From M55B177 sp034722275 (GTDB lineage Bacteria; Chloroflexota; Dehalococcoidia; GIF9; AB-539-J10): a DNA stretch of 50,327 nt. Location: positions 1 to 50,327 of the forward strand of contig JAYENW010000004.1 of assembly GCA_034722275.1 (NCBI GenBank), read 5' to 3'. Below are positions 24,578 through 32,163 of the stretch, piece after piece. Position 1 is the stretch's first letter. Each line of letters starts with the position of its first letter. The notes under the pieces are model-generated. The model was not told the origin of the DNA. It searched no databases and was given only the letters and a program-made list of their open reading frames with translations. Both the position numbers and the translations under genes were made by a program.

Positions 24578-26104
24578 ATGGCCAAGGCGATATTGGTAAT
24601 AGACATGCTCCGCGGTTTTCTAGAGGAAGGTTATCCCCTTTACTGCGGCGCTAAGGCGCGCAACATTATCCCCAATGTTCAGAAATTGTTAGCCCGCGAA
24701 TTGAGTCAGGGGGCAAAAGTTTTCTACTCGTATGATAGCCATACTCCCGACGACCCAGAATTCAAGATGTTCCCTCCCCACTGCATTGAAGGCACCCCTG
24801 AAACCAAACTCATTCCTGAGCTTTTGGAGTATCCCGGAGAAATGATACCCACAAGGCACTTCAGCGGCTTCTACAATACACCCCTGGAAGAAAAATTAAA
24901 GGAGCTCAACCCAGAAACTGTAGTCATCTGCGGTGTATGCACCGATATTTGTGTTTTATATACGGTGGCTGATGCCAGAAATCGGGGATACGAAGTCGAG
25001 GTACCTGTAGATTGCGTTGCTTCTTTCGACGATAAAGCCCATTCCTTCGCGCTGGAGCATATGGAGAAGGTGCTCGGAGTCAAACTGGTTAGACCTAAAA
25101 TAGATGTCCCTAAAACAAAGTTTGAAATTCCCGATTCCTGGCTAAGAGGGGAAACTGCTGATATTTACTTTCCCCGCACGGTGGAAATTCTTAAGAAAGA
25201 AGGCATCAATCCTGTAGCCACCATGGAGGTATTCCCCAGAAGAGGCGGCATTCTCTGTGGCATAGAAGAGGTTAAAGCATTGCTAGAAAAGGTGCTTCCC
25301 CAAGAGAATCGCGAGGTCTGGGCACTATCAGAAGGTGAATCTTTTAATAGAAAAGAAGTGGTCCTGCGGATAAAAGCTCCTTACCAGAGCTATGGAACTT
25401 ATGAGACCACCTATCTGGGCATTCTTGCTCACTGCAGTGGTTGGGCCACCGCTGCCCGAGAATGCGTTGATGCGGCTCATGATATTCCCGTTATCAGCTT
25501 TGGCGCCCGCCATGTCCACCCCTCAGTAGTTGGCATTATGGAATATTCCGCCATCGTGGGAGGCTGTGCCGGCTGTGCCAGCACCGTTGGCGCCAAGCTT
25601 GTCGGCATGAAACCCACAGGCACTATACCACACGCACTTATTATCATTATAGACAGCACCGCCCAAGCTACTATCACTTTTGATAAACACATGCCCCCTG
25701 AAGTGCCGCGCATCGCCCTGGTGGATACTTTTGAGGATGAGGTCAGGGAAAGCGTGGCTGTGGCCAAAGCAATGCAGGGAAGGCTACAGGGGGTAAGACT
25801 AGATACACCTTCGGAAAGAGGCAGGGTTACTGCCGATTTGGTCAAAGAAGTGAGAGCCTGGCTAGACCTTGAAGGATTCAAAGAGGTGAAGATTGTAGTC
25901 AGTGGGGGAATTAGCCCGGAGCGCATCCAATACTTTATTAACGAAGGAGCCCCGGTTGATATCTTCGCCGTTGGTAGCTATATCAGCGATAACAAGCCCA
26001 TTGATTTCACCGCCGACCTTCATGAAGTAAATGGCAAGCCCATTGCTAAAAGGGGCAGAATGCCCGGCATCACTCCCAACCCCAGGCTGAAGAGGATAAT
26101 GTAA
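24578..26104 (+). CDS. nicotinamidase-nicotinate phosphoribosyltransferase fusion
   Basis: Two NAD-salvage enzymes in one 508-residue chain. Residues 1 to about 175 are a cysteine-hydrolase (isochorismatase/nicotinamidase) domain: Asp9 in VIDM, a metal site typical of nicotinamidase (Asp53, His55 and His68 in DSH...FPPHC) and the nucleophile Cys125 in GVCTDICVLYT. Residues about 185-508 are an archaeal-type nicotinate phosphoribosyltransferase: TADIYFPRTVEIL, LAHCSGWATAA, FGARHVHP, GTIPHALI, RLDTPSERG, VSGGI and FAVGSYIS. Together they would convert nicotinamide to nicotinate and then to NaMN. At the usual catalytic Lys position (four before SGF in PTRHFSGF) there is Thr92, followed by Arg93, which leaves amidase activity open. 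The ATG is preceded by GAGGGAGAG. It converges, 8 bases apart, on a Sir2 gene. Confidence 0.87.
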   Translation: MAKAILVIDMLRGFLEEGYPLYCGAKARNIIPNVQKLLARELSQGAKVFYSYDSHTPDDPEFKMFPPHCIEGTPETKLIPELLEYPGEMIPTRHFSGFYNTPLEEKLKELNPETVVICGVCTDICVLYTVADARNRGYEVEVPVDCVASFDDKAHSFALEHMEKVLGVKLVRPKIDVPKTKFEIPDSWLRGETADIYFPRTVEILKKEGINPVATMEVFPRRGGILCGIEEVKALLEKVLPQENREVWALSEGESFNRKEVVLRIKAPYQSYGTYETTYLGILAHCSGWATAARECVDAAHDIPVISFGARHVHPSVVGIMEYSAIVGGCAGCASTVGAKLVGMKPTGTIPHALIIIIDSTAQATITFDKHMPPEVPRIALVDTFEDEVRESVAVAKAMQGRLQGVRLDTPSERGRVTADLVKEVRAWLDLEGFKEVKIVVSGGISPERIQYFINEGAPVDIFAVGSYISDNKPIDFTADLHEVNGKPIAKRGRMPGITPNPRLKRIM

Positions 26105-26112
26105 AAGCTTCG

Positions 26113-26955
26113 CTAATCGTGTGCCTGGCGATTGAAACGCATCTTCTTTACTTCCTCAACTATCTGAGGCAGCACCTCACCAGTTTTCCCCTGGATGAAA
26201 TAATCAGAGACGCCTTCTTGAGTAAGCAGCGTTGGCTCAGTATTTATTTCTATTACCTTCACATCCTTTTCGCTTCCTTTCGCATATAACCCTGCAGGAA
26301 AATTTCCTGAACGCGGCTTCACCATTCTGGGCAGAGCAGCGAAAGGATAGACCACTGCCGAAGTCCCGCAGATAAGCATCAGATCGCACTTCAAAGCTTC
26401 TTTTTCTGATTCTTCCATGACATCCGAAGGTATCGGCTCTTTAAAATGAACTACATCATACTTCAGCGCCGCGCCACATTTGCAGCGTGGCGGCAATTCA
26501 TCCAGAGAAACTTCATCAATGTCAAACCTGGATCCACAAGAAGGACATCTCAGCTTACTAGCGCTGCCGTGGTATTCCAGAACTTTCTTGTTTCCCGCTT
26601 TTACATGCAGCCCATCAATGTTTTGCGTGATGACACACTTCAGTATCCCCAAATCTCCAAGTTTCGCCAATGCATGGTGTCCCGGATTGGGATTTGCCTC
26701 CCTGATTTTCCCGTAAAAACCCCCGTATGAGCCCTGTGAATCTGACATTTCCTCCCAATATGCTTTGGGATTTGTCAGAAAAAGCTCATATCTCTGGTAA
26801 GCCTTGGCTTCTGCTTCTCTATCGGTAGTCCAGAGTCCTTTTGGCCCTCTGAAATCGGGGACACCCGATTCAGTTGACATGCCCGCTCCAGTCAGTGCTA
26901 TGGCATAATTGCTCTCCAGAAGGTCTTTTGCCGCTAGTTCAATCAAGTTTTCCAT
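26113..26955 (-). CDS. cobB: Sir2-family NAD-dependent protein deacylase
   Basis: Removes acyl groups from lysines, consuming NAD+ and releasing nicotinamide. Motifs in order: GAGMSTESGVPDFRG (residues 23-37), TQNIDGLH, the catalytic His in YHG, a zinc site of CPSC plus CKC, CGTSAVVYP and EINTEPT. VHFKEPIP stands where many sirtuins have FGE-x-LP. The length is 280 residues. GGAGG precedes the ATG at a good distance. The gene is convergent with the NAD-salvage fusion; this adjacency fits a nicotinamide-recycling link, but they are not one transcript. Confidence 0.93.
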   Translation of the reverse strand: MENLIELAAKDLLESNYAIALTGAGMSTESGVPDFRGPKGLWTTDREAEAKAYQRYELFLTNPKAYWEEMSDSQGSYGGFYGKIREANPNPGHHALAKLGDLGILKCVITQNIDGLHVKAGNKKVLEYHGSASKLRCPSCGSRFDIDEVSLDELPPRCKCGAALKYDVVHFKEPIPSDVMEESEKEALKCDLMLICGTSAVVYPFAALPRMVKPRSGNFPAGLYAKGSEKDVKVIEINTEPTLLTQEGVSDYFIQGKTGEVLPQIVEEVKKMRFNRQAHD

Positions 26956-27020
26956 ACTCCGCCTCCGTATTTATTTTAAAACAAAGTGCCTTATAACGTG
27001 AAGGCTGACGAACCTCAGGC

Positions 27021-27104
27021 AAAACCAGTCCCCTCTATCTCTATCAGGTTGCCGCTGAGCTTCGTTCTAGCGCCAAGGAATTCTTTAATTAACCACAGGT
27101 TTGT
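27021..27104 (-). pseudogene. detached copy of the 3' end of rtcA
   Basis: These 84 bases match 27708-27791, inside intact rtcA, without gaps and with 10 mismatches, nearly all transitions. Read on the minus strand they encode 28 residues of the RtcA C-terminus (from TNLWLIKEFLGARTK to EGTGF), then Ala and a stop at once. Only one residue differs within the match (E to K), so the drift is mostly synonymous. The catalytic His lies just upstream and is not included. The match begins 2 bases beyond the hicA stop codon. Confidence 0.85.
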
Positions 27105-27106
27105 CT

Positions 27107-27343
27107 TTATCGGTGCCTCCCAATGGCATTCAGAAACTCCCCTGGTGTAACTTTTATTTGCTTAAGGATATCACCTAGGAGATCAGGGTCAACGCTTTTG
27201 GTAGGATGAATCGGCACGGTTGTCCATCTGCCATCTTCATGCCGGCAGACAGCGTGTCCACCTTTGTGCCTTAATTCATGAAATCCCAGTTTATTTAGAG
27301 CTTTGATGACCTTAGCTGTTTTGAGTTCCGGCAGCTTTGTCAT
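27107..27343 (-). CDS. hicA: HicA-type toxin (mRNA interferase)
   Basis: Small dsRBD-fold RNase of type II toxin-antitoxin systems. The 78 residues show the pattern KALNKLGFHELRHKGGHAVC, then TTVPIHP and a C-terminal LLGDILKQIKVTPGEFL. The His in GGH is the family's catalytic position. It overlaps hicB by 4 bases (ATGA), with the antitoxin first. The pair sits between two copies of the rtcA 3' end, which suggests it arrived as an insertion. Confidence 0.9.
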   Translation of the reverse strand: MTKLPELKTAKVIKALNKLGFHELRHKGGHAVCRHEDGRWTTVPIHPTKSVDPDLLGDILKQIKVTPGEFLNAIGRHR

Positions 27344-27555
27344 CCCAATACTGCCACTTTTTCGCTACCCATTTCCCGGGGTAGTTCTTCACCCTGCTCG
27401 CGCATGTATTCTATACAGAGGGAAAGTGATTCCCTGGCATTTTGAATGGCTTCTTCATAGGTATCGCCTTGAGCATGGCACTCAGGAATGACAGGGCAGC
27501 TGGCGATATAACGTCCAGACTCCGCTTTACGTACTACTATAGTGTAATTCACCAA
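27340..27555 (-). CDS. hicB: HicB-type antitoxin
   Basis: Partial RNase H-fold antitoxin. The family pattern is clear: YTIVVRKAESGRYIASCPV, then GDTYEEAIQNARESLSLCIE. No separate DNA-binding domain is present, so it is the short HicB form. The frame is open from an ATG at 27588, but a strong GGAGGAGG lies inside that extension and points to TTG 27555 (7 bases away) or GTG 27552 (10 bases). I use 27555, giving 71 residues. Confidence 0.87.
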   Translation of the reverse strand: MVNYTIVVRKAESGRYIASCPVIPECHAQGDTYEEAIQNARESLSLCIEYMREQGEELPREMGSEKVAVLG

Positions 27556-27594
27556 CTGTTCACCTCCTCCCTTTCTGCGTCTTGCCAACTAGAA

Positions 27595-27600
27595 ATTATA
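27595..27600 (-). promoter_or_regulatory. possible -10 element of hicBA
   Basis: TATAAT on the minus strand at 27600-27595, with TTGCCT upstream at a rather long 19-base spacing. It lies in the 98-base gap between rtcA and hicB, so the pair can be expressed apart from rtcA. Confidence 0.4.
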
Positions 27601-27686
27601 TCACACCTTTCTTGTTCTCAGGCAAAATTATACTCCCCTTATCGCTGCCTTTATTAAAACGCAAACCTCCCATCACATATTCACCC

Positions 27687-28736
27687 TCAACTTGATACTC
27701 CCCTTTTAAAACCAGTCCCCTCTATCTCTATGAGATTACCGCTGAGCTTCGTTCTAGCGCCGAGAAACTCCTCAATCAACCATAGGTTTGTTTCCGCATG
27801 TTCTGTGATTCTGGGAATTGAATACCTGGTAGTCCCCTCAGCCAGAGCGGCATAGATTATGAGTTGGTCAACAATATATCCATCTAAGGCAGCACCACTT
27901 CTAATATCCTCCACGAAACCCTGAGCTACATATCTTCCAATGGATTCGGAGTTTCTTCCCGGCCTTCCCGCCCTGTCAGAGCCGATCCTTCCACCTGAGC
28001 TTGTCTCGGCATATATTGCCAGGGCAGCACCTTCCTGAAGCGAGCTTTCGTCATAAATTTCCTCGATTTCGGCTTTATACCCATAAGAGCTTAATACTCT
28101 GTGGCATTCCTGCGCCATCCTCTGGCTTACCTTTCTTTCCTTTAAATGTGAGGACAGGGCGATTCCCTTGATACCGAGAATATCACCTTGCTCAGTGAGG
28201 ATTAAGGGCTTTAACTTCTTTGCTGGCTCAACTTTGATTTCTATAATCCCTCCGCCACGTGGCACATAGCCAGGACGAACTATCTCGAGCCTAGCCTGGA
28301 TGCCCATCTTCCCCAAGAGTGGCAGGAGAACAAACTTCATATGATAGGCAGAAGGAGCAAAGTCCTGGAATAGCCCACCCTCAATCCTAAACGTGGAAGA
28401 CTTCTCAGCAAAGCAAGCTAAAGGCAAAAGACTTTGAGCCAGCATGGTAGTTGAGCCCGCCGTTCCTATATCCCAGTGATATTCCCCTCCTCTAAACCTC
28501 TCTTTGGGAATATAGGTAATTTCCCTGGAACCCACCACGGCATTATCCGCTACACCATGACACATCTCCTGACAGGCCTGAATAACTTTAAGATGCTGTG
28601 CCCTTAACCCCGGCTTATCCCTCCTAGCCCTGATATTCTGTATCTTAATTTCTTTCCCCAGCAGGCTTGCCAGAGCCATAGAATAGCGAACTATTGTTCC
28701 GCTTCCTGATTTTGCCCCACCATCTATAGTTATCAT
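27687..28736 (-). CDS. rtcA: RNA 3'-terminal phosphate cyclase
   Basis: Makes 2',3'-cyclic phosphate ends on RNA with ATP through a covalent His-AMP. The N-terminal DGGAKSGSGTIVRYSMALA, RARRDKPGLRAQHL, DIGTAGSTTML and GYVPRGGG are family motifs, and the nucleophile is His313 in RITEHAETN. The 349 residues are full length. AAGGA lies 5 bases before the ATG. No RtcB ligase or RtcR regulator is in the window. The last 84-base stretch of its coding sequence is duplicated beyond hicBA. Confidence 0.93.
   Translation of the reverse strand: MITIDGGAKSGSGTIVRYSMALASLLGKEIKIQNIRARRDKPGLRAQHLKVIQACQEMCHGVADNAVVGSREITYIPKERFRGGEYHWDIGTAGSTTMLAQSLLPLACFAEKSSTFRIEGGLFQDFAPSAYHMKFVLLPLLGKMGIQARLEIVRPGYVPRGGGIIEIKVEPAKKLKPLILTEQGDILGIKGIALSSHLKERKVSQRMAQECHRVLSSYGYKAEIEEIYDESSLQEGAALAIYAETSSGGRIGSDRAGRPGRNSESIGRYVAQGFVEDIRSGAALDGYIVDQLIIYAALAEGTTRYSIPRITEHAETNLWLIEEFLGARTKLSGNLIEIEGTGFKRGVSS
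27708..27791 (-). repeat. direct repeat unit flanking hicBA (copy inside rtcA)
   Basis: Partner of 27021-27104: 84 aligned bases, 74 identical, same orientation. The two copies bracket hicB, hicA and the 98-base gap, defining a segment of about 690 bases from copy to copy. Confidence 0.9.
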
Positions 28737-28744
28737 TGGTATCC

Positions 28745-29116
28745 TTACATTTTTCTTCTCAAACCTTCATCTATTAGCTCTATTTCATGTTTTCTAAATC
28801 TCGCCCCCAATAAATTCCACAGCACTCTCTCATCGATAAGCTTATCCTTGTAGAGATTCGCGACTATTTGCAACTTGGTTAATGGTTTAGCCTTAACCTT
28901 TCTACATGCCAGCAATTAGTACCCCCCCTCACAATAAATAGCATTCAAAGCATATTTGTTTACAGCGACATCCAAAAGCATCTGAAGTGGCAGAGAATTC
29001 CGAGTTTTTAACATCCCTATACTCAATTTAGTATTTCTACTCATCGTCTCTTTCAAATTTATGCTTGCTCTCGCTATGAATTTACTTCCTTTAGAAATTC
29101 CCGCCTCAGAACAATA
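28745..29116 (-). pseudogene. decayed or split reading frame upstream of rtcA
   Basis: This stretch has no long ORF, but on the minus strand one frame is open from 29116 to 28745 except for a single TAA at 28918-28916. The first part holds an ATG at 29044 (42 residues, SRNTKLSIGMLKTRNSLPL...). The second part starts with TTG 28915 directly after the stop, behind a GAGGGGGGG site, and gives 56 residues (LACRKVKAKPLTKLQIV...EGLRRKM) ending 8 bases before rtcA. The composition looks like real protein on both sides of the stop, so either one gene was broken by a nonsense change or two tiny coupled genes exist. I do not recognise the family. Confidence 0.45.
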
Positions 29117-29208
29117 CTATATTCTTATATAAAGATTAGGCCAGTATCTTTGAGCATGAACTTTTATCCTCTGTTATATGCCGGTGACGATTCCACGGCA
29201 CCGCCAAA

Positions 29209-30294
29209 TCAATGCACCTCTATTTTCAACTCACTACTTGGATACCCAAATGTAGCTAACATATCGGAGCAGATCTTAACGATCTGGTTTGCACTCAAAT
29301 TAGTTTCCACGAATATATCTGTGTTGTTAATTTTCTGTGGCGATCTTAACTCGTTACCATTGTGAGTAAAATATGGGCGCTTTCTCCCTGCTAAATTCAG
29401 AGTTTTATCAAATTGGCTTCTGTGTGAGGTTTTGAGAATGTCGCATAATTTTATGAGCAACTCCTTCCATGACCGCGCTTGATAGTTTGAACCTTTAAAG
29501 GAGAAAGACGATATAGATTTTCCTGTATAGCTTCCCGGGATCGATGTAGGAGTTGGATGGGTGACTGAGCGACGGGTAGGTGAAGGTATTCTCATTGGCG
29601 GTGTCGCAGAGATTATCAAATGGTCTTTGTATCCTGATAGGAACTGCTCGACCAGTTCAGTATCTGCTTTAAACCCACAAAGTTTCTCAGTAGTCTCGTT
29701 TATCAAGTCTATAAGCAAATCATCAGCTTCATCAATTATTTTGTTCCAAGCTTTTGGTAGAGTCTCTTTTAGTATGTTTAACTTCTGTTGCCCTTTGTAA
29801 ATTGCTTCTGCATTTTGAATTGCCTTTCCACTACCAATATTATCCTTCGACAGGAAATTAACAAGTTTAGAAACTATATCTTTTGATTCTTGCTGGAGAA
29901 TATCAATTGTGTAGAATTTTCTTTGCTCCCAACTTCCTTCGTGCAAAGGGAGATAAAACCACCAAGTTACCCCATTAGTCAGGGTGGCAAGCTTAACACC
30001 TTCTTGAAAAGAGTAGTTTAGCAACTGTTCCTGATGGTTTTCTAATTCTTCTCCTGTTTTCTTCACCTCGATAAAAGCCTTATTAGCATTGCTGATCCTT
30101 AATGAATAGTCGACCCTTCTTCCACCTACAGAATACTCAGGTGTTACCTCATCAATATTAAAGATGTCCCAGCCAAGGAGAGATAATAGTTTTACGATTA
30201 TCGCTTGCTTTGTCGCTGCTTCATCAAAGGAGACAAGCCTTCTATCTACTTTAAGACTCTCAATGAACGATATTAACTGGTCTTGCATTTTCAC
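29209..30294 (-). CDS. lone HsdR-N-type nuclease domain protein
   Basis: The first ~150 residues resemble the N-terminal nuclease domain of type I restriction subunit R. A PD-(D/E)XK core is visible: GGRRVDYSLRI, then AFIEVKKTG, then a Gln-containing helix (ENHQEQLLNYS) and LATLTNGVTWWFY. A helical middle and a separate C-terminal domain follow (about 255-361, with SFKGSNYQARSWKELL and GRKRPYF). There is no helicase motor, and no HsdM or HsdS gene lies beside it. AGGAGG precedes the ATG. It could be an orphan restriction-like defence nuclease; that is inference. Confidence 0.7.
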   Translation of the reverse strand: MKMQDQLISFIESLKVDRRLVSFDEAATKQAIIVKLLSLLGWDIFNIDEVTPEYSVGGRRVDYSLRISNANKAFIEVKKTGEELENHQEQLLNYSFQEGVKLATLTNGVTWWFYLPLHEGSWEQRKFYTIDILQQESKDIVSKLVNFLSKDNIGSGKAIQNAEAIYKGQQKLNILKETLPKAWNKIIDEADDLLIDLINETTEKLCGFKADTELVEQFLSGYKDHLIISATPPMRIPSPTRRSVTHPTPTSIPGSYTGKSISSFSFKGSNYQARSWKELLIKLCDILKTSHRSQFDKTLNLAGRKRPYFTHNGNELRSPQKINNTDIFVETNLSANQIVKICSDMLATFGYPSSELKIEVH

Positions 30295-30317
30295 CTCCTT
30301 CGTGATTTGCCAATGAG

Positions 30318-30373
30318 GTTTATTATCATAAACTTCCCTTTCCTAATGACTGATGTCACTTAACTTTAGTATA
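30318..30373 (-). promoter_or_regulatory. promoter and palindromes before the HsdR-N-type gene
   Basis: On the minus strand TATACT (30373-30368) lies 17 bases from TGAACA (30396-30391). Between it and the gene are two inverted repeats: TGAC-TGAT-GTCA (30347-30358) and GTTTAT-TATC-ATAAAC (30318-30333). Both are placed where a repressor would act. The rest of the 277-base gap shows nothing I can name. Confidence 0.4.
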
Positions 30374-30571
30374 CACGAAATTCGTTCTTTTGTTCAGTAG
30401 CTTATTGTCGCGCGTACCACTAGACAGCCCTGCATTCCTCAAGGCCAGCTATGCCTTGCGCAGTCCTTCCATCCAGATAGCACAAAAACAATAATTCTAC
30501 CCTCAAAGCTTTGCTGCATCACAGGTAATATGCGTAGCATTTTGTGGTTTTCCCAAGCCACCCAGCAAGCA

Positions 30572-30907
30572 TTATAAAACCCTTTTACCCAGTGGGACAT
30601 CCCTCTCTGGTTGAACTAATACTACTTCCTCATTGTCCAAGACCGCGCCCAACACCAGGACTTCAGACATAAAGTCGGCAACCTGGCGCGGTGGAAAATT
30701 CACTACCGCTATAACGAGCCTGCCTACTAGGTCGTCCTTGTTGTAACATTTTGTAATTTGAGCACTGGTTTTCTTCACTCCTAGATTTCCAAAGTCTATC
30801 CAGAGTTTATAGGTAGGCTTTCGTGCTTTGGGAAAGTTCTCAACTTCGATAATTTTGCCAACACGAATATCCACCTTTTCAAAATAGTCATAGCTAATCT
30901 GGTTCAT
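30572..30907 (-). CDS. csaA: CsaA-like tRNA-binding (EMAP-II/OB-fold) protein
   Basis: A single OB-fold of the tRNA-binding-domain family, 111 residues. YFEKVDIRVGKIIEVENFP and the closing region NFPPRQVADFMSEVLVLGA are characteristic (the family has NFPPR-IG-FxSEVLVLG). Stand-alone members such as Bacillus CsaA act as dimers with chaperone or export roles and bind tRNA. It stands alone between two intergenic gaps. A TATACT box at 30957-30952 on the minus strand may serve it. Confidence 0.9.
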   Translation of the reverse strand: MNQISYDYFEKVDIRVGKIIEVENFPKARKPTYKLWIDFGNLGVKKTSAQITKCYNKDDLVGRLVIAVVNFPPRQVADFMSEVLVLGAVLDNEEVVLVQPERDVPLGKRVL

Positions 30908-31058
30908 TTCAATGTTCTCCTTGCTTGATAGGCTACACAGCCTCCGATTTCAGTATATACGAAATTAGGCTTTTATTCCCAGTGCTGATGCTATCTTGCA
31001 ACCCGCCAGCAGCGTTAATGAGAAGGTGTTTTCTATTGTATAATATACCTGAACAGAA

Positions 31059-32144
31059 ATGCCTGGCACAGCACAGAGGACTGGGATTGCCAATCTGCCA
31101 CTTCACTATGGCAAGGTACCTCCGTGGCTGTTTGGGCGGATGTGCCAATTGGCTCGGGAGATTGCCATTGTCACTATTGATGAATTTGGACCTGAGGAGA
31201 TGCTTCGTCGCCTTTCTGACCCCTTCTGGTTTCAAGCTTTAGGTTGTGTTCTGGGCTACGACTGGCACTCCAGCGGAGTCACTACTACCGTCTGCGGTGC
31301 TTTGAAAGAAGGAATACGAGGACTGGAGAAAGACCTGGGTTTGTTCGTCGCTGGCGGCAAGGGCAAAACCTCACGGAAAACCCCATCTGAGATAGAGAAT
31401 TTTGGGCATCTCTTAAAGGTAAATCCATTGCCTTTAGTCTATGCCAGCCGCATGTCAGCCAAGGTGGATAATTCCGCCCTTCAGGATGGCTATCAGCTTT
31501 ATCACCACGCCTTCTTCTTTACCAGCGATGGCTCCTGGGCAGTCATTCAGCAAGGTATGAACCAGGTCAACCGCTATGCGCGCCGCTACCACTGGCTGGG
31601 AGAGAAGGTCAGCAACTTCGTCTGTGAACCCGAAGCTGCTATTTGTTCTCAGGCTAAGGGAGAAACGCTAAACCTGGTGGCTTCAGAAAGCACAGAGGCA
31701 AGGAAAACTATCACTCAAATTGCCGCTGAAGAAAAGCCAGAGAAAACCATAGTCGAGCTAAATAAACTGAAAACTTTGACCTTGCCACAGCGTTCTTACA
31801 TCACCCCCAAAGATATCCATCCCAGCAGACTGAGCAAGATATTTTTAAGCACTTATGAACATAAGCCGCAGAATTTTGAATCATTGCTGGGGCTTGAAGG
31901 CGTGGGGCCAAAGACGCTCCGTGCCTTGAGCCTTATCTCAGAATTGGTTTATGATACTCCCGTCAGCCTGCGCGACCCTGTAAGTTACAGCTTTGCCCAT
32001 GGTGGCAAGGATGGCCATCCTTATCCCGTAAATAGAAAGACTTACGATAGCAGCATAGAGTTTCTGGCTCAGGCTCTGGATAAAGCCAAGATTGGCGACA
32101 GGGAAAAGCTTGAGGCCTTCAGACGCCTCAAGGCATGGCAGTGA
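31059..32144 (+). CDS. DUF763 family protein
   Basis: Conserved, mostly archaeal/thermophile family of unknown function. The typical N-terminus GIANLPLHYGKVPPWLFGRM is present; the middle contains DGYQLYHHAFFF and GMNQVNRYARRYHW. A helix-hairpin-helix (SLLGLEGVGPKTLRALSLI) near residue 280 suggests DNA binding, and FAHGGKDGHPYPVNRKTYD closes the domain. Length is 361 residues. TATAAT at 31039-31044 lies 14 bases before the ATG and there is no Shine-Dalgarno site. It is followed by a Cas4-like nuclease 19 bases later, so the two probably act together on DNA. Confidence 0.9.
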   Translation: MPGTAQRTGIANLPLHYGKVPPWLFGRMCQLAREIAIVTIDEFGPEEMLRRLSDPFWFQALGCVLGYDWHSSGVTTTVCGALKEGIRGLEKDLGLFVAGGKGKTSRKTPSEIENFGHLLKVNPLPLVYASRMSAKVDNSALQDGYQLYHHAFFFTSDGSWAVIQQGMNQVNRYARRYHWLGEKVSNFVCEPEAAICSQAKGETLNLVASESTEARKTITQIAAEEKPEKTIVELNKLKTLTLPQRSYITPKDIHPSRLSKIFLSTYEHKPQNFESLLGLEGVGPKTLRALSLISELVYDTPVSLRDPVSYSFAHGGKDGHPYPVNRKTYDSSIEFLAQALDKAKIGDREKLEAFRRLKAWQ

Positions 32145-32163
32145 AAGAAGTTGTAAACAAAAA

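Noticed and set aside
30365..30966. Two similar TTTCGT-TATACT boxes before the HsdR-N gene and before csaA
   Set aside because: The likeness is limited to about 15 bases around the -10, which two ordinary promoters can share by chance.
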